Assembly (NCBI GenBank): GCA_031363915.1
Contig: JANLVI010000031.1
Coordinates: 62,001 to 126,000 of the forward strand
Source of the DNA: JANLVI01 sp031363915
GTDB lineage: Bacteria; Vulcanimicrobiota; Vulcanimicrobiia; Vulcanimicrobiales; Vulcanimicrobiaceae
Direction: 5' to 3'
Length of the DNA stretch: 64,000 nucleotides
Every line of letters starts with the position of its first letter. Positions within the stretch are counted from its first letter, which is position 1. The notes beneath the pieces were generated by a model. The model was not told where the DNA came from. It saw nothing but the letters and a program-made list of their open reading frames with translations, and did no database searches. Made by a program: the position numbers and the translations under genes. Positions 1-8,009 of the stretch are shown here, one piece after another.

Positions 1-578
1 ATTTTGACGACGAACTGCAAGAGATCGGTGACGAGCACCGACCAGAAACCGCCGATCATCACGTAGAGCGCTGTCAGGCCCATGCAGATGCCGACGGCTT
101 CGGCTTGCGGCACATGCAAGGTGAGGTTGAGGATCTTAGCCATCGCAAGATTTACCCAACCCATGATAATCGTGTTGATGATAACGCCCTGGTAGACCGC
201 ACGCACGCCGCGCAGCGCCGTCGCCGGCGCACCGCCGTAACGCAGTTCGATGAACTCAACATCCGTTAGTACGCCGCTTCGACGCCAGAGCGCCGCAAAG
301 AAAAATACGGTGAGAATTCCGCTCATCACCATGTTCCACCACAGCCAATTGCCCGCGATCCCGTTTTTGGCAACAAAGCCCGTAACCGCGAGCGGCGTAT
401 CGACGGCGAAGGTCGTCGCCACCATCGACGTCCCGGCGAGCCACCATGGTACGTTACGCCCCGAAAGAAAATATTCCGAGAGACTCGTCCCGCCGCGACG
501 CGAGAAGTACAGTCCGATTCCTAGGTTGATCGCGAAAAACGCGACGATAACGACGATGTCGATCAGCGTGAGCTGCAT
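1..578 (-). CDS. Sodium:solute symporter (SSS family), N-terminal part, cut by window edge
   Basis: This is the first 192 codons of a membrane transporter whose C-terminus lies off the left edge of the window. Reading leftward from an ATG at 576-578, the protein opens with a hydrophobic helix, then a short loop containing SEYFLSGRNVPWW. It continues with GTSMVATTFAVDTPLAVTGF and further hydrophobic segments. The loop plus the Gly-Arg and Ser/Thr-rich helix after it is characteristic of Na+-coupled solute symporters (SSSF, PutP-like). These use the sodium gradient to import small organic solutes. The substrate cannot be told from this part. The gene-free stretch at 579-802 upstream contains its leader and I see no clear promoter in it. 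Confidence 0.85.
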   Translation of the reverse strand, partial: MQLTLIDIVVIVAFFAINLGIGLYFSRRGGTSLSEYFLSGRNVPWWLAGTSMVATTFAVDTPLAVTGFVAKNGIAGNWLWWNMVMSGILTVFFFAALWRRSGVLTDVEFIELRYGGAPATALRGVRAVYQGVIINTIIMGWVNLAMAKILNLTLHVPQAEAVGICMGLTALYVMIGGFWSVLVTDLLQFVVK

Positions 579-802
579 GGCCGACCTTTGTCGCTCGCCG
601 CGCGCGCTGCCTGCGCTCGTGAACGGTTCTGGGAAGCTTGAGGTCGGTATTCCAACGACATGGTCACCGGGAGGGGTTTCGGAGGGGCTCTCGTCTTCGA
701 GTCTTTCGGTACGGGAACAGTCGGTCGGCGTCGGACTAATGGCCTCCGCCACCCTGACCGGCACGCCCGTCTCGACCGCGTTCGACGCCATTGCCCCAGC
801 GG

Positions 803-925
803 GCCGAGGGCCTGGGAGACGACAAACGGCACGACATTCGTCCACGGGAAGTCACCGCGTACCGCAAACGCCAAGGTGACGGCCGGATTGAGGTGGGCGC
901 CCGAGGCCTCACCCAGTGCGTAGAT
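803..925 (-). pseudogene. Aquaporin fragment (first NPA half), inverted relative to its other half
   Basis: On the minus strand this stretch encodes about 41 residues that read like the loop-B region of a MIP/aquaporin channel. It contains IYALGEASGAHLNPAVTLAF, with the signature Asn-Pro-Ala box, followed by the usual RGDFPW and VPFVVSQALG. It has no preceding transmembrane helix 1 and no continuation into helices 3-5, because the frame runs into low-complexity Arg-rich translation. The matching C-terminal half lies beside it at 969-1136 on the opposite strand. I read the pair as one aquaporin gene broken by an inversion plus deletions. A misassembly would look the same. The region 579-802 between this piece and the symporter has no gene I can support. 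Confidence 0.7.
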
Positions 926-968
926 CGACGGCAAATCGCGCGCGGATCGCGCCGTCGCCGGCGCAGAC

Positions 969-1136
969 ATGAATCCGGGGCGGTCGTTCGGTCCGACCGT
1001 GCTGAGCGGCGCGTGGGTTCAAGGGATCGTCTACTTTCTCGCGCCGACGCTCGGCGCGTTGGTCGCCGTGTTCGCGATAGGGCTGATCTACGGTTTCTCC
1101 GAAAACTCGGAAAAAGCGAGCGCCGACGGGAACTAG
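969..1136 (+). pseudogene. Aquaporin C-terminal fragment (second NPA-type box and last helix)
   Basis: The 55-residue reading frame starts MNPGRSFGPTVLSGAW and continues with YFLAPTLGALVAVFAIGL. This is the second pore box of aquaporins (normally NPAR; here NPGR, an Ala to Gly change) with the final transmembrane helix and a short charged tail. Upstream in the same frame there is a stop 51-49 bases before the ATG, so the N-terminal five helices are missing. Its TAG stop shares CTAG (1133-1136) with the stop of the convergent hydrolase, the same tail-to-tail packing seen for intact pairs elsewhere in the window. This suggests that the end of the gene is in its original place. See the inverted fragment at 803-925. 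Confidence 0.75.
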
Positions 1137-2419
1137 GATGGAGCCGGTGAGAGCGAGGGTCTGGGCGTGGGTGCCGGACCGGGTGTCGGCGGGAAACGCA
1201 GAGCGCTGCGTGACACCGCTGCATCGAACGCATCTTCTTGCGCGCGCACGCTCGCGGGTCGGTAACCGCGGTAGGCGCTTGCGACGACGTTTGCGATCTT
1301 CGCTTCGAGCGGTAGGGTCGAACCTTTGTCTGCCGGATAGTGCGCGTTCGATGCAAAGACGATCGCCACGTTGAGCGCGGGGTCGATCCACACGCTCGTG
1401 CCGGACGATCCGGTGTGACCGAAGCCGCCGCGCGGTAGCAGGTCGCCGCGGTTACCCGAATACGGTGAATCCATGTCCCAACCGAGACCTCGCGTAGCCC
1501 CCACACCGACGTAGCGCGGCGAGATCATGCTGCGCACGGTTTGCGGCGCGAGCGCGAAGCGCGGGTTGGGTCGGTCGCTCAGCGCGGCCAGCAAAGCAAG
1601 ACAGAGTTTCATCATGTCATCGGCGGTTGCGAGGACCCCCGCGTGGCCGTTGACTGCGGGCACCGTACCGAAATCTTTGCGCAGCGTTTGTTCGTTTTGA
1701 TTGAGGATTTGCGGCGCGAGATGCGCCCTGTGTGCATCGTCGATCGTATTGTCGAAGAACGTATCGTCCATGCCGATCGGGCGGAAGAGTTCGTCCTCTA
1801 CGAAGCGTTCGTACTGTTTTCCCGACACGCGTGCGACGAGCTCCGCCAGAACGATGAAGGCAAGATCGCTGTATTCGAACTTCGATCCCGGTGCGAAGCG
1901 CGGCGCGGATTCGTAGGCGTGTGTGAGGATGGTCGCGCGATCGGCGACGTAGTCGGCCGGAGCGTAGTCGATCTGCATGCCGCCCGTATGCGTGAGCAGT
2001 TGCGCGATCGTGACGTCGTGCTTGCCGTTTTGCGCGAACTCCGGGATGTAGAGCGCGACGCGGTCGCCGAGACGGACTGCCCCGCGCTGGACGAGTAGCA
2101 TGACCGCATTCGCCGTCGCAGCCGCTTTACTCACGGAGGCGAATTCGTAGATCGTGCGCATGTCGTTCCGCTGGGGTCGCGGTTCGATCGTTCGCACGCC
2201 ATAAGCCTTACGCATGACGACCTGCGACCGTCCGTTGGTCGACGCATGCGCGATCACGAGCTGCCCGCCGGGCAGGTTTTCGTGCGCGATCGCATCTGCG
2301 ACCAGCGCGTCGATGCGCAACTGTGCCGCGCGCGGAAGCGCATCGAAATCGGCGTCCGCGGCGATGGCGCGTGAGCTGAATGCGGCGATAAGAGCGAGCG
2401 TGAGAACGAGACGCTTCAT
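1133..2419 (-). CDS. Secreted serine hydrolase, beta-lactamase/penicillin-binding-protein-like
   Basis: This 428-residue exported enzyme belongs to the class C beta-lactamase-related family (PF00144), whose members hydrolyse peptides, esters or beta-lactams. The start at 2419 gives a signal peptide, MKRLVLTLALIAAFSSRAIA. An upstream in-frame start would only add Arg-rich sequence. The catalytic Ser-x-x-Lys motif is S95-V-S-K98 (context FASVSK). The second motif is Tyr183-Ser-Asp185, where Asn is more usual. The third is H335-T-G, replacing KTG, as is common in the family. The C-terminal tail is rich in Pro. It is divergent from the GH20 gene 56 bases away, so the two may share a regulatory region. 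Its substrate could be peptidoglycan-derived peptides, given the neighbours, but that is inference. Confidence 0.85.
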   Translation of the reverse strand: MKRLVLTLALIAAFSSRAIAADADFDALPRAAQLRIDALVADAIAHENLPGGQLVIAHASTNGRSQVVMRKAYGVRTIEPRPQRNDMRTIYEFASVSKAAATANAVMLLVQRGAVRLGDRVALYIPEFAQNGKHDVTIAQLLTHTGGMQIDYAPADYVADRATILTHAYESAPRFAPGSKFEYSDLAFIVLAELVARVSGKQYERFVEDELFRPIGMDDTFFDNTIDDAHRAHLAPQILNQNEQTLRKDFGTVPAVNGHAGVLATADDMMKLCLALLAALSDRPNPRFALAPQTVRSMISPRYVGVGATRGLGWDMDSPYSGNRGDLLPRGGFGHTGSSGTSVWIDPALNVAIVFASNAHYPADKGSTLPLEAKIANVVASAYRGYRPASVRAQEDAFDAAVSRSALRFPPTPGPAPTPRPSLSPAPS

Positions 2420-2475
2420 AGCGTTCGCGCTTGCCGGGTGCGGGTGGCGAACCCTGCGTGGCGAAGCGCGCCGAA

Positions 2476-4458
2476 ATGCGTTTGGTTTGCACCGCTGTGC
2501 TCGCGCTCGTCGCAATCGCCGTCCCCGCGCCTAGCCGCGCCTCAGCGTTGCCGTCCGTCGTGCCCTCTCCGCAAACCGTGAGCGCCCTTGCTTGCGCGCG
2601 CCCGCCTCGAGCGAACGATCTGGTTTTTCCGATGAACGTCGATCTTGCGGGACTCTCGATCGTGGGCGAGCGGTGGACGGCGCTTGGGATTGGCGCCGGT
2701 CGCGCGCGACGCGACTCCAACGTCGAACTCCGCGGGGGTCTAGGCGGACGCGAGCACTACCGTATTCGCATCGACGACCGCGGCGTGAGTATCGCGGCGA
2801 GCGACCCCGACGCGCAGTTCGACGCGCTCGCGACCCTCGCGCAGCTGCCGGCTTCGGGCGGCGTGCTCCCGTGCGTCGAGATCGACGATGCGCCGGCGCT
2901 GCGCTGGCGCATCGTCTCCGACGATATCTCGCGCGGTCCGTTTCCCTCGATGGCCTACTTTGAGGAGCGTATCCGCACGCTCGCCTCGTTTAAAGTCAAC
3001 GGTTATTCGCCATATATGGAGCACGTGGTCCTCGATCCGCGCGCGCCGTTTGTCGCCTTCCCCACGGCACTCTCGACGGATCAGCTTCGTGCGCTCGCGC
3101 GTTACGCGCGCCGCTTTCACATAGCCCTAATTCCCGAACAGCAGACGTTCGCGCATATGCACGAGACGCTCAAGTGGGAGACGTACGCGCCGCTTGCCGA
3201 GCTGCCTCACGGCTATCTGATGGATTCGAGCAACCCGCAGACGCAGGCGTATCTCGAACCGCTCGTGCGCTCCGAAATCAAAGCCGTCGAGCGAACGCCG
3301 TTCTTTCACATCGGCGCCGACGAACCGGTCGACCTCGGTCGCGGACGCTCGCAGGCAGCCGTCGCGCGCGACGGCGCACCGGCCGTTTTTTCTGCGCACG
3401 TCAACCGCCTCGCGTCGCTGCTCGCCGCAGGCGGCGCGCGTCCGATGATTTGGGACGATGCGATCCAGCGCGACCCGCAGATCCTCACGCAGATTTCGCG
3501 TTCCACCGTGATCGTCGCTTTTCATTACGGCCCGGAGCGCTCGTTTGCGGGCTACATCAAGAAGATCGCCGATGCGGGTTTCGAGCAGATGGTCTCGCCC
3601 GGCGCGAACAATTGGAACGAGATCTATCCCGATCTCGAGACTGCCTTTGCAAACGAGAGCCGCTTCATTGCCGACGGCAAAGCCGCTCACGTGCTCGGGA
3701 TGTTCGAGACGGTGTGGCACGACGACGGAGAGTCGCTCTACGAAGCATCGTGGGAGCCCGTGATCTTCGCCGCCGCCGATGCGTGGCAGCAATCGGCCGT
3801 CGATCCCGCGACGTTTTCGCTGGCATTTTCGCGCGCCTTCTTCGGCACCGATGCATCGCGTTACGCACAAGACCTCGAGCGGCTGCGTGCGATTCGTACG
3901 CGCCTCAAAACCGATCCGGGCGATCCCTCAAACTATCTCTTCTGGGCCGATCCGTTCGATGAGGCCGTCGGCGCGCGCGTGCGCGGCGGTGTCGATCTTG
4001 CGGCGGTTCGACTGGATGCCGAAGCCGTGCTCGCACACGCGATGCAGCACGCTCCGCCGCTGCATGCTAATGCCGCGCGGGTGATGACGCTTGCCGCGAT
4101 GCGTTACGATGCGCTCGCGCGACGCTTTCAGATCGGCGCGGAAGCGCGTTCGTACTACGATGACGCGCGCGCTAACGCCGACGGCAAGCACGACGGGATC
4201 GTCTACCGCGGTCTCAACATCTCAAAGTATCTCTGTTGGGAGCTGCGCGATGAGATGACGGCGATCGAGACGCTCTACGTCAACGCGTGGAATTACGAAA
4301 GCACGCCTTCGGGACTCGACCGCGTCCTCGTGCGGTTCCGGTCGGCAGAAGACGCAGCAATGCGCATTGCCGATCGACTCAACCGCGTGCAGCGCGAAGA
4401 CTATCTGCGGGCGCACACGCTGCCGACCTTCGATGCGGCGATCGGTGCGCGCCCGTGA
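2476..4458 (+). CDS. Secreted GH20 family beta-N-acetylhexosaminidase
   Basis: This 660-residue glycosidase of family GH20 removes terminal GlcNAc or GalNAc residues using substrate-assisted catalysis. The ATG at 2476 begins a signal peptide (MRLVCTAVLALVAIAVPAPS), so the start 45 bases upstream is not preferred. A GH20b-like N-domain covers roughly residues 25-145. The catalytic barrel begins near LRWRIVSDDISRG. The family's Asp-Glu pair sits in HIGADE at about residues 278-283, where Glu is the general acid and Asp polarises the acetamido group. Trp residues in the later barrel (VWHDD, MIWDDA) resemble substrate-pocket positions. The stop overlaps the GTG start of the downstream permease (GTGA), so they are probably co-translated. 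It likely feeds the amino-sugar steps at 12612-14218. Confidence 0.85.
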   Translation: MRLVCTAVLALVAIAVPAPSRASALPSVVPSPQTVSALACARPPRANDLVFPMNVDLAGLSIVGERWTALGIGAGRARRDSNVELRGGLGGREHYRIRIDDRGVSIAASDPDAQFDALATLAQLPASGGVLPCVEIDDAPALRWRIVSDDISRGPFPSMAYFEERIRTLASFKVNGYSPYMEHVVLDPRAPFVAFPTALSTDQLRALARYARRFHIALIPEQQTFAHMHETLKWETYAPLAELPHGYLMDSSNPQTQAYLEPLVRSEIKAVERTPFFHIGADEPVDLGRGRSQAAVARDGAPAVFSAHVNRLASLLAAGGARPMIWDDAIQRDPQILTQISRSTVIVAFHYGPERSFAGYIKKIADAGFEQMVSPGANNWNEIYPDLETAFANESRFIADGKAAHVLGMFETVWHDDGESLYEASWEPVIFAAADAWQQSAVDPATFSLAFSRAFFGTDASRYAQDLERLRAIRTRLKTDPGDPSNYLFWADPFDEAVGARVRGGVDLAAVRLDAEAVLAHAMQHAPPLHANAARVMTLAAMRYDALARRFQIGAEARSYYDDARANADGKHDGIVYRGLNISKYLCWELRDEMTAIETLYVNAWNYESTPSGLDRVLVRFRSAEDAAMRIADRLNRVQREDYLRAHTLPTFDAAIGARP

Positions 4459-6413
4459 TCCTGGTCCTGATTTTTCTCGTCTTCGCGGGCTTGATGATCG
4501 CGCGCATTCTGCCCGCGCTGCTCGCCGTACCGCTGATGGCGCTCGCGCTCGCACTCGGAGCGGGCGTCGACGCGCATGGCTTGGCCCCGATCTTATCGAC
4601 CGGTGTTGTGAAACTCGCCCCGTACTATACGACGGTTATCTTCGGCGCGCTCCTCGGACGCGTCGTTCTCTCGACGGGGATCGCCGAGACGGTCGTCAAC
4701 TACGCTGCCGAATTCGGCGGAGATAAACCGCTCGCGCTCGCGCTCGTGCTGTGCGCCGCCGTCGCGATTCTCTTCACCTCGCAGACGGGACTCGGTGCGA
4801 TCATCATGATCGGCTCGATCGTGTTGCCCGTAATGCTCACCGTCGGCGTCCCGCGTACGACGGCGGCAACGCTATTTTTGCTCTCGTTCGCACTCGGCTA
4901 CGTGCTCAACATCGCACAGTGGAAGTTTTATCGCGATGTGTTCGGCGTCGATCAGCCGGCGCTTCAAAGCTACATCTACGTGCTCTTTGCAATCGACGCA
5001 CTGATCTTGGTCGTCTACGCGATCGTCCGCGCGCGCACGACGCGTGACTATGCGACCTTCGCAATCGCTTCCGATGCGCCGCGCAAACGCGTCCCGCCGT
5101 GGGCCTTGCTCACGCCCGTCTTACCGCTAATTCTCTTCGTCATGCTCCACGTCGATGCGCTAGCGGCCTTCGCGATCTCGGCAGTTTACGGCGCGCTCGC
5201 GACGAATCCAAAGGGCGTCGTCCAAACGCTCGTTGCGTCGTGGATTCGCGGTGTGGAAGACGTGGCCCCGGCGATCATCCTGATGATGGGCATCGGAATG
5301 CTTCTCGTGGCCGCTAACACACCCGAAGTCGCGCGCGCCCTCGCCCCGGTCGTCTCCGCGATCGCCCCGCGTACGCCGCTTGCCTACGTGCTGCTCTTCG
5401 GGCTCCTCAGTCCGCTTGCGCTCTATCGCGGCCCGCTCAATCCGTTCGGTGTCGGCATCGGGGTCTACGCCGTGCTTGCGACCTTGCACGTCCTGCCGCC
5501 CGTTGCGCTCGTCGCCGCGGTTATGGCGGTCGTTCAGGTGCAGAATGTCTGCGATCCCACGAATACCCAGAACGTGTGGGTCGCGAATTTCACCGGTGTG
5601 AGCGTGGAGAAAATCACCCGCTTGACGTTGCCGTTCCAAGTCGGTGTCGCGGTTCTCGCAACGCTCGCCGTCGTGGTCTTCGGCGGTACGCTATTCGGTA
5701 CGTCGGCGTTTGCCGTCGCGCAACCGGCGGCGGCAGCCGACGTCAACCTTGGACTTTATGCGCCGCCAGCGGCCGCTCGCGTCATTGCCGTTGCATCGGA
5801 TGGTACGCCCGATGGCCGCCTTGCCGCGAGGACGGTCGTCGATGCGATCGAACGCGGTTGGAGCGGCTACCACGCCTTCGCACGCGAACTCGATCCCGGT
5901 TCTAGCGACTGCGCAAAGAAAGACTTTGCCGCGTTCATGCACGTCGCGGTCACACCCGACGGGCCCGCTCGCGACGTCGCACTCGAACTCGCCGACTGCG
6001 CGGGCTGGAACGTGGACCAGTGGCATGAGTCCGGCACCGGCGACGTGCGTGCGCTCGCACTCGCCGGTCTTTTTCGTGTCCGCGTTTGGCAGCGCGATCA
6101 TCCGGGCGAATCGCAACTGCTTTTCGGACGCGGGCTTGCGTACGATCCGGCCGGAGCCAAACCGACCTATTTCTACAGTTTGTTCAAAACCGTCGACGGC
6201 TACATGCGCAGCGTCGCGCGACCGGGCGGTCCTGCGTACGTTGCCGGTATGCGGTCAAACGAAATCGTCGATAAAATCGACGATCGATTCTGGTGGGAGT
6301 ATGGCACCTATCAATCGCAGCTGCGCGCCTACGACGGGAAGCCCCACACGTTTGAGGTTCAGCGAGGCGGCAGCACCGCTCGCATCGAACTTGCAGCGCC
6401 GTTTCGCCTGTAA
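4455..6413 (+). CDS. GntP/CitMHS-like permease fused to a C-terminal PDZ-like domain
   Basis: The 652-residue protein starts at a GTG inside the stop of the GH20 gene. Residues 1 to about 415 form ten or more hydrophobic helices of the ion-transporter superfamily type seen in GntP, CitMHS and Dcu permeases. A typical stretch is IFGALLGRVVLSTGIAETVV and another is TSQTGLGAIIMIGSIVLP. After a hydrophobic segment ending in AVAQPAAAAD, a soluble region of about 230 residues follows. Its last 75 residues resemble a PDZ fold: GGPAYVAGM, then NEIVDKIDD, then PHTFEVQRGG. The middle (about 430-575) is unfamiliar to me. It contains two Cys (SSDCAKK, LADCAGW) that could form a disulphide if periplasmic. 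Uptake of the sugar or peptide released by its neighbours is plausible; the substrate is unknown. Confidence 0.65.
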   Translation: MILVLIFLVFAGLMIARILPALLAVPLMALALALGAGVDAHGLAPILSTGVVKLAPYYTTVIFGALLGRVVLSTGIAETVVNYAAEFGGDKPLALALVLCAAVAILFTSQTGLGAIIMIGSIVLPVMLTVGVPRTTAATLFLLSFALGYVLNIAQWKFYRDVFGVDQPALQSYIYVLFAIDALILVVYAIVRARTTRDYATFAIASDAPRKRVPPWALLTPVLPLILFVMLHVDALAAFAISAVYGALATNPKGVVQTLVASWIRGVEDVAPAIILMMGIGMLLVAANTPEVARALAPVVSAIAPRTPLAYVLLFGLLSPLALYRGPLNPFGVGIGVYAVLATLHVLPPVALVAAVMAVVQVQNVCDPTNTQNVWVANFTGVSVEKITRLTLPFQVGVAVLATLAVVVFGGTLFGTSAFAVAQPAAAADVNLGLYAPPAAARVIAVASDGTPDGRLAARTVVDAIERGWSGYHAFARELDPGSSDCAKKDFAAFMHVAVTPDGPARDVALELADCAGWNVDQWHESGTGDVRALALAGLFRVRVWQRDHPGESQLLFGRGLAYDPAGAKPTYFYSLFKTVDGYMRSVARPGGPAYVAGMRSNEIVDKIDDRFWWEYGTYQSQLRAYDGKPHTFEVQRGGSTARIELAAPFRL

Positions 6414-6465
6414 AAAGATGTCGAGCGACTAGCATTCTGCGCGCCGGCCGTCGAATGCACCCGGG

Positions 6466-7848
6466 ATGATCGCATCGACCGACCTCATCGGCTTCTGCCG
6501 CGATAATCGCGCGCGCTACCTCGACGAGCTCAAAGCGTGGATCGCCTGTCCGTCCATCTCCGCAAACCCCGCGCACGCGGGAGACGTGCGGGCATCGGCC
6601 GAGACGGCGGTCGCGCGCATGAAGGCCGCGGGAATGACGCACGCCGAGGTGCTCGAGACCGACGGTCATCCGGTTGCGTACGGTGAGTGGCTCGAGGCAC
6701 CCGGTGCGCCGACGATCCTCATCTATGGGCACCACGACGTGCAGCCGGCGGACCCGCTCGAACTCTGGACGACACCGCCGTTTGAAGGCACCGTTCGCGA
6801 CGGTAAGATTTTTGGCCGCGGCTCGGTCGATGACAAAGGCCAAGTCCTGATGCACGTGGCCGCGATCGAGGCGCATCTGCGCGTGCGCGGCAAGTTGCCG
6901 ATCAACATCAAGGTCGTCGTCGAAGGCGAAGAAGAGATCGGCTCGCCCAACTTCGAGTCGTTTCTCGCGCGCAATCGCGACCGACTCGCCTGTGATGTCG
7001 CCGTCATCTCCGACACGGCGGTGTTCGCGGAAGACGTGCCTTCGCTGACGACCTCGCTACGCGGACTCGTCCATTGGGAGATCACCGTGAGCGGTCCGTC
7101 GAGCGATCTGCACTCGGGCTACTATGGCGGTATCGTGAAGAACCCGCTCGAAGCGCTCGCGCAAATCGTCGCCTCGCTCAAAGACGCGCACGGCCGCGTC
7201 GTCGTGCCCGGATTTTACGAAGGCGTGCGCGAGCTCTCGGAACACGAGCGCGTAGAGATCGCCGCGCTGCCGTTCGATGCGGCAAAAGAAGCGCTCGGGC
7301 TCGGCGTCCCGGAATTGACGGGCGAATCGTCGCGCTCGCCGCTCGAAAGGATGTGGATGCGGCCGACGCTCGAGCTCAATGGAATGTGGGGCGGCTATCA
7401 GGGTCCCGGCAGTAAGACGATCGTGCCGAGTTATGCAAAGGCGAAGATTTCGGCCCGTCTGGTTCCGCATCAGGATCCAACGCACGTCAAAGAATCCGTT
7501 AAGTCGTTCATCGAGCATAACGTGCCGCGAGGCGTGCGCGTGACGGTGGAAGCGCACGGCGACGTGCGTGCGGTCGAAACGTCGCGCGACCATCCGGCCG
7601 TCGCGGCTGCGGCGCGCGCGATGGAGAAAGGGTTTGGCAAAGCGCCGGTTTTTATCGGCACCGGCGGTACGATCGGCCCGGTGTCGAGTTTCGATCGTAT
7701 CCTGCACTTGCCGCAGGTGCTCATCGGCGTCGGCTTACCCGACGATGCGATTCACGCACCGAACGAGAAATTCGATCTCAACCAGTTTTATCTTGGGATC
7801 GAGACGATGACTTATCTCTACGACGAGCTCGCACAAGCGCTCGCGTGA
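6466..7848 (+). CDS. M20 family metallodipeptidase
   Basis: This 460-residue cytosolic-type peptidase belongs to the M20 di-zinc family (dipeptidase/carnosinase branch). Zinc and catalytic motifs are in order. YGHHDVQPAD near residue 87 holds the first His and the catalytic Asp. GRGSVDDKGQ near 120 holds the bridging Asp. EGEEEIGSPN near 152 holds the catalytic Glu pair. SDTAVF near 183 carries the next Asp ligand, and the last His is in DAIHAPNEKF close to the C-terminus. The dimerisation domain lies between about 205 and 360. It cleaves small peptides or N-acyl amino acids. It sits 52 bases after the permease and its stop overlaps the next start (GTGA), so it probably processes imported peptides. 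Confidence 0.88.
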   Translation: MIASTDLIGFCRDNRARYLDELKAWIACPSISANPAHAGDVRASAETAVARMKAAGMTHAEVLETDGHPVAYGEWLEAPGAPTILIYGHHDVQPADPLELWTTPPFEGTVRDGKIFGRGSVDDKGQVLMHVAAIEAHLRVRGKLPINIKVVVEGEEEIGSPNFESFLARNRDRLACDVAVISDTAVFAEDVPSLTTSLRGLVHWEITVSGPSSDLHSGYYGGIVKNPLEALAQIVASLKDAHGRVVVPGFYEGVRELSEHERVEIAALPFDAAKEALGLGVPELTGESSRSPLERMWMRPTLELNGMWGGYQGPGSKTIVPSYAKAKISARLVPHQDPTHVKESVKSFIEHNVPRGVRVTVEAHGDVRAVETSRDHPAVAAAARAMEKGFGKAPVFIGTGGTIGPVSSFDRILHLPQVLIGVGLPDDAIHAPNEKFDLNQFYLGIETMTYLYDELAQALA

Positions 7849-8009
7849 ATCCGACCGAGCGCTTCGACGATAGCGCGGATGCTTACGGCGCAAACGTCGT
7901 CGCGATCGAACCGAACGCGACGATGCGCGCAGGAGCCGAGGCAGTGGGTCTTGCCGATGGTTCGGTCGAGGGCATCAACACGATCGTCGTGCGCGTGCAG
8001 TTGCCGTGA
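7845..8009 (+). pseudogene. Internally deleted remnant of a class I SAM methyltransferase
   Basis: A 54-codon frame runs from a GTG that overlaps the dipeptidase stop to a TGA that overlaps the GTG of the next gene. It begins NPTERFDDSADAYG, like the first residues of the ubiE-type methyltransferases (NPTERFSxRVDxYxxYRP). It jumps straight to NVVAIEPNATMRAGAEAVGL, which resembles the motif-II region (xVxGVEPNAxMRxxAE) normally about 50 residues further on. It ends with LADGSVEGINTIVV. The SAM-binding glycine loop and everything after motif II are missing. I read it as an in-frame deletion relic that still carries its translational-coupling start and stop signals. It cannot be an active enzyme. 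Confidence 0.6.

Noticed and set aside
5160..5639. Long minus-strand frame inside the permease gene
   Set aside because: It is a codon-periodicity shadow of the permease, rich in Arg, His and Asp and lacking any fold pattern.
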